Source: Dehalococcoidia bacterium
Lineage (GTDB): Bacteria > Chloroflexota > Dehalococcoidia > Lucifugimonadales > SHYT01
Assembly: GCA_009693045.1 (NCBI GenBank)
Contig: SHXZ01000001.1
Location: 186,001 to 250,000, forward strand
Reading direction: 5' to 3'
DNA length: 64,000 nt
The notes beneath the pieces were generated by a model, which was not told the origin of the DNA, made no database searches, and was given only the letters and a program-made list of their open reading frames with translations. Positions 37,638-45,831 of the stretch are shown in pieces. Position numbers and translations under genes: made by a program. Each line of letters opens with the position of its first letter. Within the stretch, counting starts at the first letter, position 1.

Positions 37638-38318
37638 TCAGCGACCAGCGCCCCCTTTCAGGATGGGCGCCAGCTCCGTGAGCCTGGTGATGACCGCGTC
37701 CGGCTCGTAACCCAGCTGGTCGTACACGTTGCCACCCCGGTTGAGCCAGAACACATTCAGCCCGAAGGCCTTCGCCCCTGTCGCGTCCCACGAGTTGGCC
37801 GAAATAAACCCCGCCTCCTCCGGCTTCACGCCGTAGCGGTCGCACCCAAGCTGGTACACGCGCGGGCTGGGCTTGTAGACCCGTGCCGGGTCCACGCTGA
37901 TGATGTCCTTGAACACGCCGCCCAAGCCGGCGTTACGCACCAGCGGCTCCAGGACGTTCGGCGACCCGTTGGAGAGGATGGCGAGCTGGTACGCGGAAAG
38001 CTGCGGCAGCGCCTCGCGCACGTCCGGGAACACGTTCAGGCGCAGGTAGGCGTCCATGAGGCGCTTGCGGCTCGCGGCATCCAGCTTGACGCCCAGGCGC
38101 TCGGCGGTGAAGTCCAGCGCGGACTCGGTCACCGAGTGAAAGTCCTCGTACTTGCCCATCAGGCTGCGGAGCCAGGTGTACTCAAGCTGCTTCGTGCGCC
38201 ACAGCTGGCTCATCTCCGCCCCTTTGCCGGGCGCGAGCCGGTCGCACTCCGTCGCGATGGAATGGACGTCAAAAATGGTCCCGTACGCGTCAAAGAACAG
38301 GACTCTGAGGGAGGGCAT
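37638..38318 (-). CDS. (S)-2-haloacid dehalogenase-type HAD hydrolase
   Basis: 226 residues. The nucleophile Asp is in VLFFDAYGTIFDVHS, the TWLRSLMGKYEDF segment matches L-2-haloacid dehalogenases closely, and LSNGSPNVLEPLV, VYKPSPRVYQL and SANSWDATGAKAFG complete HAD motifs II-IV. These would hydrolyse short 2-haloalkanoic acids to hydroxy acids in the cytoplasm. ATG 38318. It is 200 bases downstream of purH on the same strand, separated by a family D palindrome. Confidence 0.88.
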   Translation of the reverse strand: MPSLRVLFFDAYGTIFDVHSIATECDRLAPGKGAEMSQLWRTKQLEYTWLRSLMGKYEDFHSVTESALDFTAERLGVKLDAASRKRLMDAYLRLNVFPDVREALPQLSAYQLAILSNGSPNVLEPLVRNAGLGGVFKDIISVDPARVYKPSPRVYQLGCDRYGVKPEEAGFISANSWDATGAKAFGLNVFWLNRGGNVYDQLGYEPDAVITRLTELAPILKGGAGR

Positions 38319-38465
38319 GGTGGAAGCTCCTCATCCACAGATTTCACCGATTGGCGCAGATGACGAGGTCTTGGGAACGGTGGCAGAGTACAACGCGGAG
38401 GCTGAAGGCACAAGAAGGTGGTTAGCGAGGCGGTGACAACGCACTATGTCAAAGAAGAACGAATA

Positions 38466-38517
38466 AGAATTTCTGGAAGGGGTGCGGGGAGACCTCTTTG
38501 CAAAGAGGTCTCCCCGC
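38466..38517. repeat. Family D palindrome with its leader
   Basis: A perfect 34-bp palindrome (GCGGGGAGACCTCTTTG and its complement, 38484-38517) is preceded by AGAATTTCTGGAAGGGGT. It sits right after purH and may help end its transcript. Confidence 0.8.
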
Positions 38518-38524
38518 CATTCCC

Positions 38525-40090
38525 CTAGTGCCAGAAAGCCCGTTCGCCCGTGAGCACCATGACCATGTCGGCGGCATCCGCGGCGTCAATGGACGCCTTG
38601 TCGTTGATGGACCCGCCCTGCTGGACGATGGCCGCAATGCCTGCGCGGGCCGCCAACTCCACGCTGTCCGGGAAGGGGAAGAAGCTGTCCGAGGCCAGGA
38701 CCGTCCCGCGGGCCCGCTCGCCCGCCTGCTCCAGCGCTAGCTTGGCGGCACCCACCCGGCTGACCTGGCCGCTGCCGATTCCCAGCGTGACGCCTTTTAC
38801 CCCATCCCACACCAGAATGGTGTTGGAGCGAATGTGCCGGAGCAACCCCCAGGCGTCCTGCATCGCCCGCAGCTGCTGAGGAGTTGGCGTCGCCTTGGAT
38901 ACGACCTTCCACTCCTGTGAGCGAATTGGCCGGACGTTGGCCTCCTGATAGAGCAGCCCTCCCGGAACGTGCTTCAGGTTGATGCTCTGCTTGGGCAGCG
39001 GCTGCAGATCAGGCACCGTGTAGACGACCATGCGGCGTCGCGTGTGGCGCAACAAGCTCAGGACCTCCTCCGAGGCGCCCGGAGCAACGATGGCGTCAAT
39101 GTTGGACGACTCCTGGTCCTTGAACCGCTCCACGACCCTAGCCGTCGCCATGTCCAGTGGGCGGTTCAGCCCGATGATCCCGCCGAACGCCGAGGTGGCG
39201 TCGGCGTGGATCGCCTTCTCCAGCGCCTCGTCCAGGGTTGCGCCAAAGGCGAATCCGCTTGGCGTCGCGTGCTTGATGACCACCGCCGCCGGCCTGTCCA
39301 GGAACTCTCTCACCGTCTCCAGGGCCGCGGAGAGGTCGTTGACGTTGCACAGCGAAAGGTCCTGTCCCAGCACCCGGGCGCCGAGCGCGAGGCTAGAGTA
39401 AACGACCCGAGGCTCAGCATAAAAAGCCCCCTTTTGGTGAGGATTTTCGCCATACCGTAGGGGTTGCACTCTGCGGTACGCCAGGGTCAGCTCCTCCGGG
39501 AACTCAACGGCGTCGTCGCCTCGGAGGTATCCCGCAACGATGGTGTCATAAAAAGCCACGTGCTGGAACGCCTTCGCGGCAAGCTTACGGCGCTCCTCCA
39601 GCGAAGGGCCTCCGCTCCGCAGCTGCTCCGCCACGCGGTCGTAGTCCTCGGGGTCGCACACCACCGTCACCGACGGGAAGTTCTTGGCGGCGGAGCGCAG
39701 CATCGTGGGCCCGCCGATGTCTATGTTCTCCAGCGCGTCGTCCAGCGTCACGCCCGGCTTGCCGACCGTCGCCTCAAACGGGTATAGATTCACCGCCACC
39801 AGGTCAATCGTCGCGATGCCCTGGCGCTGCAGTTCCGCCACGTGCGCCGGTACGTCCCGCCGCGCCAGCAGACCGCCGTGGATCGCTGGGTGGAGCGTCT
39901 TCACGCGCCCGTCCAGGATCTCCGGCGACCCCGTCACGTCCGAGACCTGCCGCACCGAAAGTCCCGCCTGCGCGAGCGCCGCGTGGGTGCCGCCGGTGCT
40001 CACCAGCTCCACGCCCGCGTCCACGAGCTTGCGGGCGAACTCCACGAGGCCGATCTTGTCGTAAACGCTGAGCAGGGCGCGCATGGTCAC
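38525..40090 (-). CDS. purH: Bifunctional AICAR formyltransferase / IMP cyclohydrolase
   Basis: 521 residues, the usual size. The N-terminal IMP cyclohydrolase domain has LLSVYDKIGLVEFARKLVDA and LVSTGGTHAALAQAG, VKTLHPAIHGGLLARR. The C-terminal AICAR transformylase domain has VIKHATPSGFAFG (the KHxNPCG-type motif, changed to KHATPSG), SAFGGIIGLN and DSFFPFPDSVE. The last two steps of IMP synthesis. ATG 40090 lies 22 bases after the hicA stop, so it is probably transcribed with purM and hicBA. Confidence 0.96.
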   Translation of the reverse strand: MTMRALLSVYDKIGLVEFARKLVDAGVELVSTGGTHAALAQAGLSVRQVSDVTGSPEILDGRVKTLHPAIHGGLLARRDVPAHVAELQRQGIATIDLVAVNLYPFEATVGKPGVTLDDALENIDIGGPTMLRSAAKNFPSVTVVCDPEDYDRVAEQLRSGGPSLEERRKLAAKAFQHVAFYDTIVAGYLRGDDAVEFPEELTLAYRRVQPLRYGENPHQKGAFYAEPRVVYSSLALGARVLGQDLSLCNVNDLSAALETVREFLDRPAAVVIKHATPSGFAFGATLDEALEKAIHADATSAFGGIIGLNRPLDMATARVVERFKDQESSNIDAIVAPGASEEVLSLLRHTRRRMVVYTVPDLQPLPKQSINLKHVPGGLLYQEANVRPIRSQEWKVVSKATPTPQQLRAMQDAWGLLRHIRSNTILVWDGVKGVTLGIGSGQVSRVGAAKLALEQAGERARGTVLASDSFFPFPDSVELAARAGIAAIVQQGGSINDKASIDAADAADMVMVLTGERAFWH

Positions 40091-40111
40091 CTCACGGTCT
40101 GATTGGAGGTA

Positions 40112-40336
40112 TCATCGTTGGAACGCTTCGCTTGGGATGCTACTACCTTCAATGATGCTCCTGAGAGTGCCCAACGGAAGGTACTTTCCTTTGTGAAATG
40201 GCACAATCACTTGCCTGCCGGAGCCCGAATGGCGCCATTTCTGATGACTGCCTCGCTGTGAGATGAGGAGAAAACCATGCTGACGCAGAACTACAACAAC
40301 CTCGGCGGCCTTCAGCTTGGGAAGCCTTTCTGGCAT
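40112..40336 (-). CDS. hicA: HicA-type toxin (mRNA interferase)
   Basis: 74 residues with the small double-stranded-RNA-binding-like fold of HicA. KAAEVVVVLRQHGFLLISQR then GSHQKWRHS, where the His of GSHxxxRH is the catalytic residue; then VIVPFHKGKYLPLGTLRSII. Its ATG (40334-40336) overlaps the hicB stop (TAATG), so translation is coupled. It lies between purM and purH on their strand. Confidence 0.9.
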   Translation of the reverse strand: MPERLPKLKAAEVVVVLRQHGFLLISQRGSHQKWRHSGSGRQVIVPFHKGKYLPLGTLRSIIEGSSIPSEAFQR

Positions 40337-40541
40337 TAGACGGGTATTTCAACCTCAAAGATTCTTCGGCCTCGACTCTTGCGAATCGGGGACGGCTCAA
40401 AAAAAGGGTAATTGCCTCCCGGATGTTATCCAGGGCTTCCTCCTCGGTGTCTCCGGCACTGGTGCAACCGGGGAGCTCCGGACAATAAGCAGCATAGCCA
40501 CCGGTTTCTCGGTCGTACTCTATGACTACCCGAATTCTCAT
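40336..40541 (-). pseudogene. hicB: HicB-type antitoxin, frameshifted at a T7 run
   Basis: ATG 40541 (GGGGAG upstream) reads MRIRVVIEYDRETGGYAAYC, PELPGCTSAGDTEEEAL and REAITLF, all typical of the HicB partial RNase H fold. At the run of seven T (near 40400-40406) the frame is off by one. With one more T it would continue LFFEPSPIRKSRGRRIFEVE and IPV-stop, the usual HicB ending, and meet the hicA ATG. As written the length is 206 bases, one short of a whole number of codons. Either a real slip in the antitoxin or, more probably, a homopolymer error, since HicA is intact. Confidence 0.8.
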
Positions 40542-40606
40542 CTCCCCTCCAAGTTCCGACAGGACCGGTCGTGCCGTCACCATAACGCCAAGTCCGCCGA
40601 TCAAAG

Positions 40607-41629
40607 TCATCTGATAATCACCCGCTCCGCCCCCTCCTGCCGCACCACCCGCCCCACCACCCGCGCCTCCGGCGCCGCGCGCTGCACCGTCGCCACGTCC
40701 CCCTCCGCCACCATCAGCACCATCCCGATGCCCATGTTGAAGACGCGGTGCATCTCCCGGTCGTCAACCCGGCCCACACGCTGGATGAGCCGGAAGATTG
40801 GAGGCGCTTCCCACGTGCGCGTGTCAAAGCGCGCACCCAGGCCCTTTGGCAGTACCCGAGGGGTATTTTCTAGCAGCCCGCCGCCCGTGATGTGTGCCAT
40901 GCCTTTGATGTGGCGCATCACCGGGTGCAGGACCGGCTCGTAGCAAAGGTGCGGCGTCAGCAGCACCTCTCCCAGTGTCTTGCCCAGTTCTGGGTACACG
41001 CGCCGCAGCGCCGAGGGGTCGGCGTCCGTGTTGAACAGCCGCCGCACCAGCGAGTAGCCGTTCGTGTGCAGCCCGCTGGACGGCAGGCCAACCAACACGT
41101 CGCCCGCCGCGATGTGCCCGCCGTCAATCATCTCGTCGCGTTCTACCGCGCCCACCACAAAGCCCACCAGGTCAAAGTCGTCGCCGTGGTACACGCCGGG
41201 CATCTGCGCCGTCTCGCCGCCGATGAGCGCGCACCCCAGCGCCTTGCACGCTCTCGCCATCCCCTTCACGACCTCCTCGGCTTTCTCCGGCACCAGGTTT
41301 CCCCAGCCCATGTAGTCCAGGAAAAACAGAGGGCGCGCGCCGCAGGTCAAAATGTCGTTCACGCAGTGGTGCACCAAGTCCTCGCCCACCGTGTCTAGCA
41401 CGCCCATCTGCGCCGCGATCTTGAGCTTGGTGCCCACGCCGTCCGTGTGCGAGATCAGCACCGGATCGCGGAAGCCGGTGACACGGAAGGCCGAGCCGAA
41501 CAGCCCGATGTCGTTCATCACGTCCGGCGTGAACGTCGTGCGGGCAAGGCGGGCGATCCGCTCCTTGGCCTCTCCGGCCACGTCGCGGTCAACCCCGGCG
41601 GCGCGGTACGTGGAAGGGGTATTCGTCAC
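40607..41629 (-). CDS. purM: Phosphoribosylformylglycinamidine cyclo-ligase (AIR synthetase)
   Basis: 340 residues, usual size. LISHTDGVGTKLKIAAQMG, HHCVNDILTCGARPLFFLDY and ALIGGETAQMPGVY are the PurM hallmarks, followed by GLPSSGLHTNGYSLVR and HITGGGLLENTPRVLP. It closes the imidazole ring of AIR. The start is GTG 41629. purF lies upstream with a small broken gene between, and hicBA follows 65 bases downstream. Confidence 0.96.
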   Translation of the reverse strand: MTNTPSTYRAAGVDRDVAGEAKERIARLARTTFTPDVMNDIGLFGSAFRVTGFRDPVLISHTDGVGTKLKIAAQMGVLDTVGEDLVHHCVNDILTCGARPLFFLDYMGWGNLVPEKAEEVVKGMARACKALGCALIGGETAQMPGVYHGDDFDLVGFVVGAVERDEMIDGGHIAAGDVLVGLPSSGLHTNGYSLVRRLFNTDADPSALRRVYPELGKTLGEVLLTPHLCYEPVLHPVMRHIKGMAHITGGGLLENTPRVLPKGLGARFDTRTWEAPPIFRLIQRVGRVDDREMHRVFNMGIGMVLMVAEGDVATVQRAAPEARVVGRVVRQEGAERVIIR

Positions 41630-41694
41630 GGCAATAACGCCTCAAGCACTATCACAGACACAACCAATGGCCCTTCGGTCAACGAAAGAAGCCT

Positions 41695-41735
41695 AACTCT
41701 CCTCCCCTTTAGTGGAGGGGGTGAGGGAGAGGTTT
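41695..41735. repeat. Family A repeat
   Basis: CTCTCCTCCCCTTTAGTGGA followed by GGGGGTGAGGGAGAGGT. Lies between purM and the small gene before it. Confidence 0.75.
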
Positions 41736-41762
41736 CTACCTTGGCGGAGAGCGCCGCATTCG

Positions 41763-42120
41763 CTACGGGGTTCCCCGGCTTCGACCCCGCGGCGCAGGGC
41801 GGGCGGCAGCCCCGGTGCTTCCAGAGCCCGCCGGAACAACGTTGTAGAACTCCCGTCGGCCGCCATCAACGAGCGCGGTCATCTTCTCGAACCACACCCC
41901 AAAGCGCTTGGCTGCGAAGAGCTTCGGCCTCATGCTCTCCCACTCCGCCAGGCTCGCGACCTCCTGCTCCGTGACCACGGTGAAGAACTGGCCGCTCGCG
42001 TCTGTCAGGATGCGCTGGAGCGGGAGGCCAAGCTTTTCCTGAGCCGCCTTCATCAGTGTCACCAGCTCGTCGCCCCTGCCCGTACTTTGCCTGGAACACG
42101 CTGCGCACAATGATCGCCAT
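41763..42120 (-). pseudogene. Small NIPSNAP/antibiotic-monooxygenase-like protein, one frameshift
   Basis: From ATG 42120: MAIIVRSVFQAKYG, then the frame changes near 42070-42078 and goes on as RGDELVTLMKAAQEKLGLPL, QRILTDASGQFFTVVTEQEV, MRPKLFAAKRFGVWFEKMT, to about 41763. Together this is about 118 residues, like dimeric alpha/beta-barrel stress proteins. Deleting one C restores a single frame (Y-G-R-G-D-E-L). A family A repeat lies just after its end and the last 20 or so codons look like read-through. It sits between purF and purM on the same strand. It may be an assembly indel in a real gene. Confidence 0.65.
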
Positions 42121-42177
42121 GGAGCCCTCCTCTTGGTGCTTGCGGTCTGACCGGGATTGAGTGCGAGGGAGCTGGGT

Positions 42178-43575
42178 CTAACGCTCCAGCGCCAGCTTGT
42201 CCATCTCCAACTGCACGTTGATGGGGTACTTGCCGGAGAAGCAGGCGTCGCAGAAGCCTTCCCTCGGCTTCCCCACCGCCTTGTACAGCCCGTCCAGGCT
42301 CAGGTAGCCCAGCGTGTCCGCACCGATGAACTGGCGGATTTCTTCTATGCTCTTGTTCGCCGCAATCAGCTCCCGCCGCGTCGCCATGTCCACGCCAAAG
42401 TGGCATGGCCACTTGATGGGCGGCGCGCAGACCCGCATGTGCACCGCGCGGGCGCCCGCGCGCTTCAGCATCTCCACCACGTGCGGCGTCGTCGTGCCGC
42501 GCACGATGCTGTCGTCCACCACCACCACCCGCTGGCCGCTCAGCACTTCAGGCAGCGGGTTGAACTTGAGCCGCACGCCAAGCTCGCGAATCCGCTGGTC
42601 CGGCGCGATGAACGTCCGGCCCACGTACCGGTTCTTCACCAGCCCCTCGCGGTAGGGGATGCCCGACTCCTGCGAGTAGCCCGCGGCGGCGGCGGTTGCG
42701 GAGTCGGGGATGCCAATCACCACGTCCGCATCCACCGGGTGCTCGCGCGCCAGCTGCTTGCCCATCGCCACGCGCGATCCGTACGTGCTCTTGCCCTCCA
42801 GGCGGCTGTCCGGCCTGGCGAAGTAGATGACCTCAAACACGCACATCGCGCTGCGGCCGTCGCTCCCGTTGTGGATCGTGCGAAGGCCCTGCTCGTCGAT
42901 GAGCACCACCTCGCCGGGGGCGAGGTCCCGCACGTAGCGCGCCCCGATGTGGTCCAGCGCGCACGACTCGGACGCCACCACCCATCCGCCGTTCAGCGAA
43001 CCCAGGCAGAGAGGCCGGACACCCAAGGGGTCACGCGCCGCCATCAGCGAGTTCGGGGTCAGCACCACAAGCGAGTACGCGCCCTGGATGCGCCGCATGA
43101 CGTAAGCCCACCGCTCGCCCCAGTCCGCGCCTGGGGCGTTGGCGAGCATCTGAAGGATCACTTCGGAATCGGACGAGGTCGCAAACGTGCAGCCCCACTC
43201 CAGCGCCAGCTCCTGCCGGAGTTCCCCAGAGTTGATCACGTTGCCGTTATGTCCCAGCGCCAACTGCCCGTGCGCGCCGTTCACCACGAACGGCTGAGCG
43301 TTCCGCAGCGTGCTGGAACCGGTGGTGGAGTAGCGCGTGTGGCCGATGGAAATGGAGCCGGGGAGGCGCTGGAGGTCGGCTTCATGGAAGGCCTGCGTCA
43401 CCAGGCCCATCTCCGTGCGGCAGAAGATCTGGTGTCCGTCTGCCGTGGCTATACCGGCGCTCTCCTGGCCTCGGTGCTGGAGAGAAAAGAGTCCAAAAAA
43501 CGCCAGGCGCGCTACGTCCTCGTTCGGAGCGTAGATGCCAACAATCCCGCAAGCTTCGTGTAGCGGTTCGGCCAC
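42178..43575 (-). CDS. purF: Amidophosphoribosyltransferase
   Basis: 465 residues. The first committed step of purine synthesis, moving the amide of Gln onto PRPP. The catalytic Cys is in EACGIVGIYAP after a short propeptide, followed by SLQHRGQESAGIAT and VIGIPDSATAAAAGYS; the PRPP site is RVVVVDDSIVRGTTTPHV. Near the C-terminus FCDACFSGKYPI may hold Fe-S or metal ligands as in B. subtilis-type enzymes. The start is GTG 43575. Confidence 0.96.
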   Translation of the reverse strand: MAEPLHEACGIVGIYAPNEDVARLAFFGLFSLQHRGQESAGIATADGHQIFCRTEMGLVTQAFHEADLQRLPGSISIGHTRYSTTGSSTLRNAQPFVVNGAHGQLALGHNGNVINSGELRQELALEWGCTFATSSDSEVILQMLANAPGADWGERWAYVMRRIQGAYSLVVLTPNSLMAARDPLGVRPLCLGSLNGGWVVASESCALDHIGARYVRDLAPGEVVLIDEQGLRTIHNGSDGRSAMCVFEVIYFARPDSRLEGKSTYGSRVAMGKQLAREHPVDADVVIGIPDSATAAAAGYSQESGIPYREGLVKNRYVGRTFIAPDQRIRELGVRLKFNPLPEVLSGQRVVVVDDSIVRGTTTPHVVEMLKRAGARAVHMRVCAPPIKWPCHFGVDMATRRELIAANKSIEEIRQFIGADTLGYLSLDGLYKAVGKPREGFCDACFSGKYPINVQLEMDKLALER

Positions 43576-43682
43576 TTCACCACCCGTCCTGACGATGACG
43601 TCCGGGGGTCCCCCGGGCCTGTGCTACGCTCCGACATTATAGGCGCAAGGCGGTGGGGAGGCAAGGCAAGGTCAGGCTGTCA

Positions 43683-44057
43683 CTACAGCCTTGAGCGGAG
43701 GTGAGCCGCAAGCGGGCTGTACAAAGTCTGGTGGATGCGGTCGATTTCAACGCGGGTGAAACGACGGCAGTCATAACGGCCGTTCTCGTTGTCAACCCGG
43801 AGTTGTCGGTAAGAATTCAGCTCGGTTGCGAGGAATGGATCACGCCGCATGTGGTCGATCCGTTCCTAGTGGACGACTCGCTCGCCGGAGACATGCCTGA
43901 CGCTTGTGGTGAACAGATAAGCTTCAACAAGATGTAGGGCGCCGTAAAACATGACGGTAACGGCCCATTCTGGAGAAGCTCCAGCGTCGCCCATGAGATA
44001 ATCCACCGTTTGATCGTTACGAAGGGCCTGGCCCATGTGCTTATTCTTTTCAGGCAC
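43683..44057 (-). pseudogene. HEPN-like protein, interrupted by an in-frame TAG
   Basis: From GTG 44057 (or ATG 44036): MGQALRNDQTVDYLMGDAGA, SPEWAVTVMFYGALHLVEAY, then RHVSGERVVH and a TAG (43866-43868). The same frame continues ERIDHMRRDPFLATELNSYR, then GRYDCRRFTRVEIDRI to TAG 43683. The layout (xxWxxTxxFYAALHxxEA, then H...HxER, then RRDP...YRxL...RY) is that of a common HEPN-fold group. The stop replaces one residue only. Either a nonsense mutation or a base error. It overlaps the previous gene by 8 bases. Confidence 0.65.
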
Positions 44058-44577
44058 GCCAGGTCTCTCTCGCAAAGAACAGGCTTGGCGGCGGACTAAG
44101 AAACGCCTCAATGGGGCATCCTTCTAAGTATGTGATGTGAAAGTCAACGTTCAACCTCGGGAATGACTGAGCGATCCGGTCTTCCGATTCAAAGATCGAC
44201 CTGCAGACCGCTTCATCCCGTCGCTCTATGAAAGCAAAGATGTCAGGGTTTTCTTCATTCATCCCCGCAACGTACCGCACGGCGGGAACGGGCTGAATCA
44301 GCGATACGAAATCCTCATATGCTCGTATGAAATCCCGTGACTGTACAGCCCTCTTCATCGCACGCAACTTCAAATCTGCCCTACCGAGCCCCAAAGTGAA
44401 CTTTAGGGCGCCCGTAACATGCTCGTATTCTGCCCGCAGGTCCTCCAATGCGTCATAGGTGAGCTCTTCGCCGTGCTCTAGGCAGTCTTCTAAATCAATT
44501 ATACGTTGGAACATGCGTACAGCTTGCTCTCTTCGCTTTTGGCTAAACTCTTCGTGCTCGTGTTTTGGTTCGACCAT
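44050..44577 (-). CDS. Hypothetical protein translationally coupled to the HEPN-like gene
   Basis: 175 residues, no recognised domain. The N-terminal half is helical and charged (KRREQAVRMFQRIIDLEDCL); the C-terminal half reads RRDEAVCRSIFESEDRIAQS, FPRLNVDFHITYLEGCPIEA, which looks like an alpha/beta fold. Its stop overlaps the HEPN-like start, and both share a lower G+C than nearby genes. HEPN proteins often pair with a second gene as toxin-antitoxin-like modules, most often with MNT nucleotidyltransferases; the GSxxxG...D motif of those is not seen here. The function is open. Confidence 0.6.
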   Translation of the reverse strand: MVEPKHEHEEFSQKRREQAVRMFQRIIDLEDCLEHGEELTYDALEDLRAEYEHVTGALKFTLGLGRADLKLRAMKRAVQSRDFIRAYEDFVSLIQPVPAVRYVAGMNEENPDIFAFIERRDEAVCRSIFESEDRIAQSFPRLNVDFHITYLEGCPIEAFLSPPPSLFFARETWRA

Positions 44578-44745
44578 CTGTCCGCCACCTCATTAGGTCT
44601 TGAACAACGCTCGTCGTCTGAGTCTACAATTCGGCTTAATAGGGGAGCAAAAGAACCTCACTGCAAGGCAAAAAAGACCCTCTCCTTCTCATGGATCATC
44701 TTATACTGAATGCTGCTGCTGGAAAGCAAGCGCAAAGAGGTGCCC

Positions 44746-45504
44746 ATGCCCGTCCCAGAGCTCCGCGTCATCCCCGTCACAGGCGTCCCCGAGGTCAAGG
44801 AGGGCGACGACGTGGGCCGCCTGCTCGCTGAGGCCGCCGCCCGTCAGGGCACGCCCCTCCAGACCGGCGATGTGCTCGTGGTCACCCAGAAGATCGTCTC
44901 CAAGGCCGAGGGCTGCGTTGTGCGGCTTGATAGCGTCACGCCCTCGGAGTTCGCCATCGCGCTCGCGAAGCAGTGGGAGAAGGACCCCCGGCAGGTTGAA
45001 GTCGTCCTGCGCGAGAGCAAACGGATCGTCCGCATGGACCGCGGCGTCATCATCACCGAGACGAAGCACGGCTTCATCTGCGCCAACTCCGGCGTGGACG
45101 CCTCCAACATCGCGGACATGGACTCCGTCTCGCTGCTGCCCGCCGACCCGGACGCATCGGCGCGCGGGATACGGCAGAGCGTGCAGCAGCACGCAAACGC
45201 CGACGTAGCGGTCCTGATATCCGACTCGTTTGGGCGGCCCTGGCGCATGGGCATCACCAACGTCGCTATCGGCGTCGCCGGCATGGACCCGCTTCGCGAC
45301 GAGCGCGGCAAGCAGGACGCCTATGGCAGGCTGCTGCAGACAACCATGGTCGCCCTCGCCGACGAGCTGGTCAGCGCCATGGACCTCGTCAGCCAGAAAG
45401 CGAACAACATCCCAGCAGGCGTCGTCAGGGGCTTCCCTTACGAGCGAACGGAAGGCTCAGGGCGGGCGTTGCTGCGCGATGCAGCGACGGACCTGTTTCG
45501 ATAG
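44746..45504 (+). CDS. cofE: Coenzyme F420:L-glutamate ligase
   Basis: 252 residues. It adds gamma-linked glutamates to F420-0 using GTP. Landmarks: LQTGDVLVVTQKIVSKAEG, ITETKHGFICANSGVDASN, VLISDSFGRPWRMGITNVAI and QKANNIPAGVVRGF. ATG 44746 follows AGAGG; ATG 44710 would add 12 residues. Its presence means the organism makes the deazaflavin cofactor F420. No other F420 genes are beside it. Confidence 0.95.
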   Translation: MPVPELRVIPVTGVPEVKEGDDVGRLLAEAAARQGTPLQTGDVLVVTQKIVSKAEGCVVRLDSVTPSEFAIALAKQWEKDPRQVEVVLRESKRIVRMDRGVIITETKHGFICANSGVDASNIADMDSVSLLPADPDASARGIRQSVQQHANADVAVLISDSFGRPWRMGITNVAIGVAGMDPLRDERGKQDAYGRLLQTTMVALADELVSAMDLVSQKANNIPAGVVRGFPYERTEGSGRALLRDAATDLFR

Positions 45505-45576
45505 AGGCGAGGCTGGGGAGAGGGCCCTCGCCAAGGGCGGGCACCCTCTCCCAAAAGCACTTCAGGCCGTGGCCGG

Positions 45577-45831
45577 CTATTCCTCGTCCAGGACGCTCAC
45601 CACGTCCGACGCCATGCGGCGACCGGATGCGGCTGCGACCGTAGCAGGTTCATCTTCCCAGTAGGGAGTGGTGTCAAGGTAGTTCTTGAACTCCTTGACC
45701 ACACCGCATACCTTGCAGACGCCCCGGCTGACGGGCCCGGATGGAGTATCAATCAGCCAGAAATGCTTGCAGCCTTCGTCAGCCCCTGTCGGTGGCTGCG
45801 CAATGGCTGTGGCGCCGAGATAGGTGCTCAT
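45577..45831 (-). CDS. Small zinc-ribbon-like protein
   Basis: 84 residues. GCKHFWLIDTPSGPVSRGVC and KVCGVVKEFKNYLD give a likely metal site (Cys/His then CxxCG). The remainder (TTPYWEDEPATVAAAS) is polar. ATG 45831 follows GGAGG. I have no function for it; this CxH...CxxCG layout is seen in small proteins of other Chloroflexota, to my recollection. Confidence 0.55.
   Translation of the reverse strand: MSTYLGATAIAQPPTGADEGCKHFWLIDTPSGPVSRGVCKVCGVVKEFKNYLDTTPYWEDEPATVAAASGRRMASDVVSVLDEE

Noticed and set aside
42157..43563. 468-codon plus-strand frame opposite purF
   Set aside because: Antisense shadow of purF without recognisable motifs.
43866..43868. TAG in the HEPN-like gene as a pyrrolysine codon
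   Set aside because: The position is not a catalytic or conserved special residue, and pyrrolysine use is restricted; a nonsense mutation or base error is simpler.
43701..43937. Plus-strand open frame of 78 codons
   Set aside because: It lies opposite the remains of the HEPN-like gene, whose minus-strand reading makes better sense.
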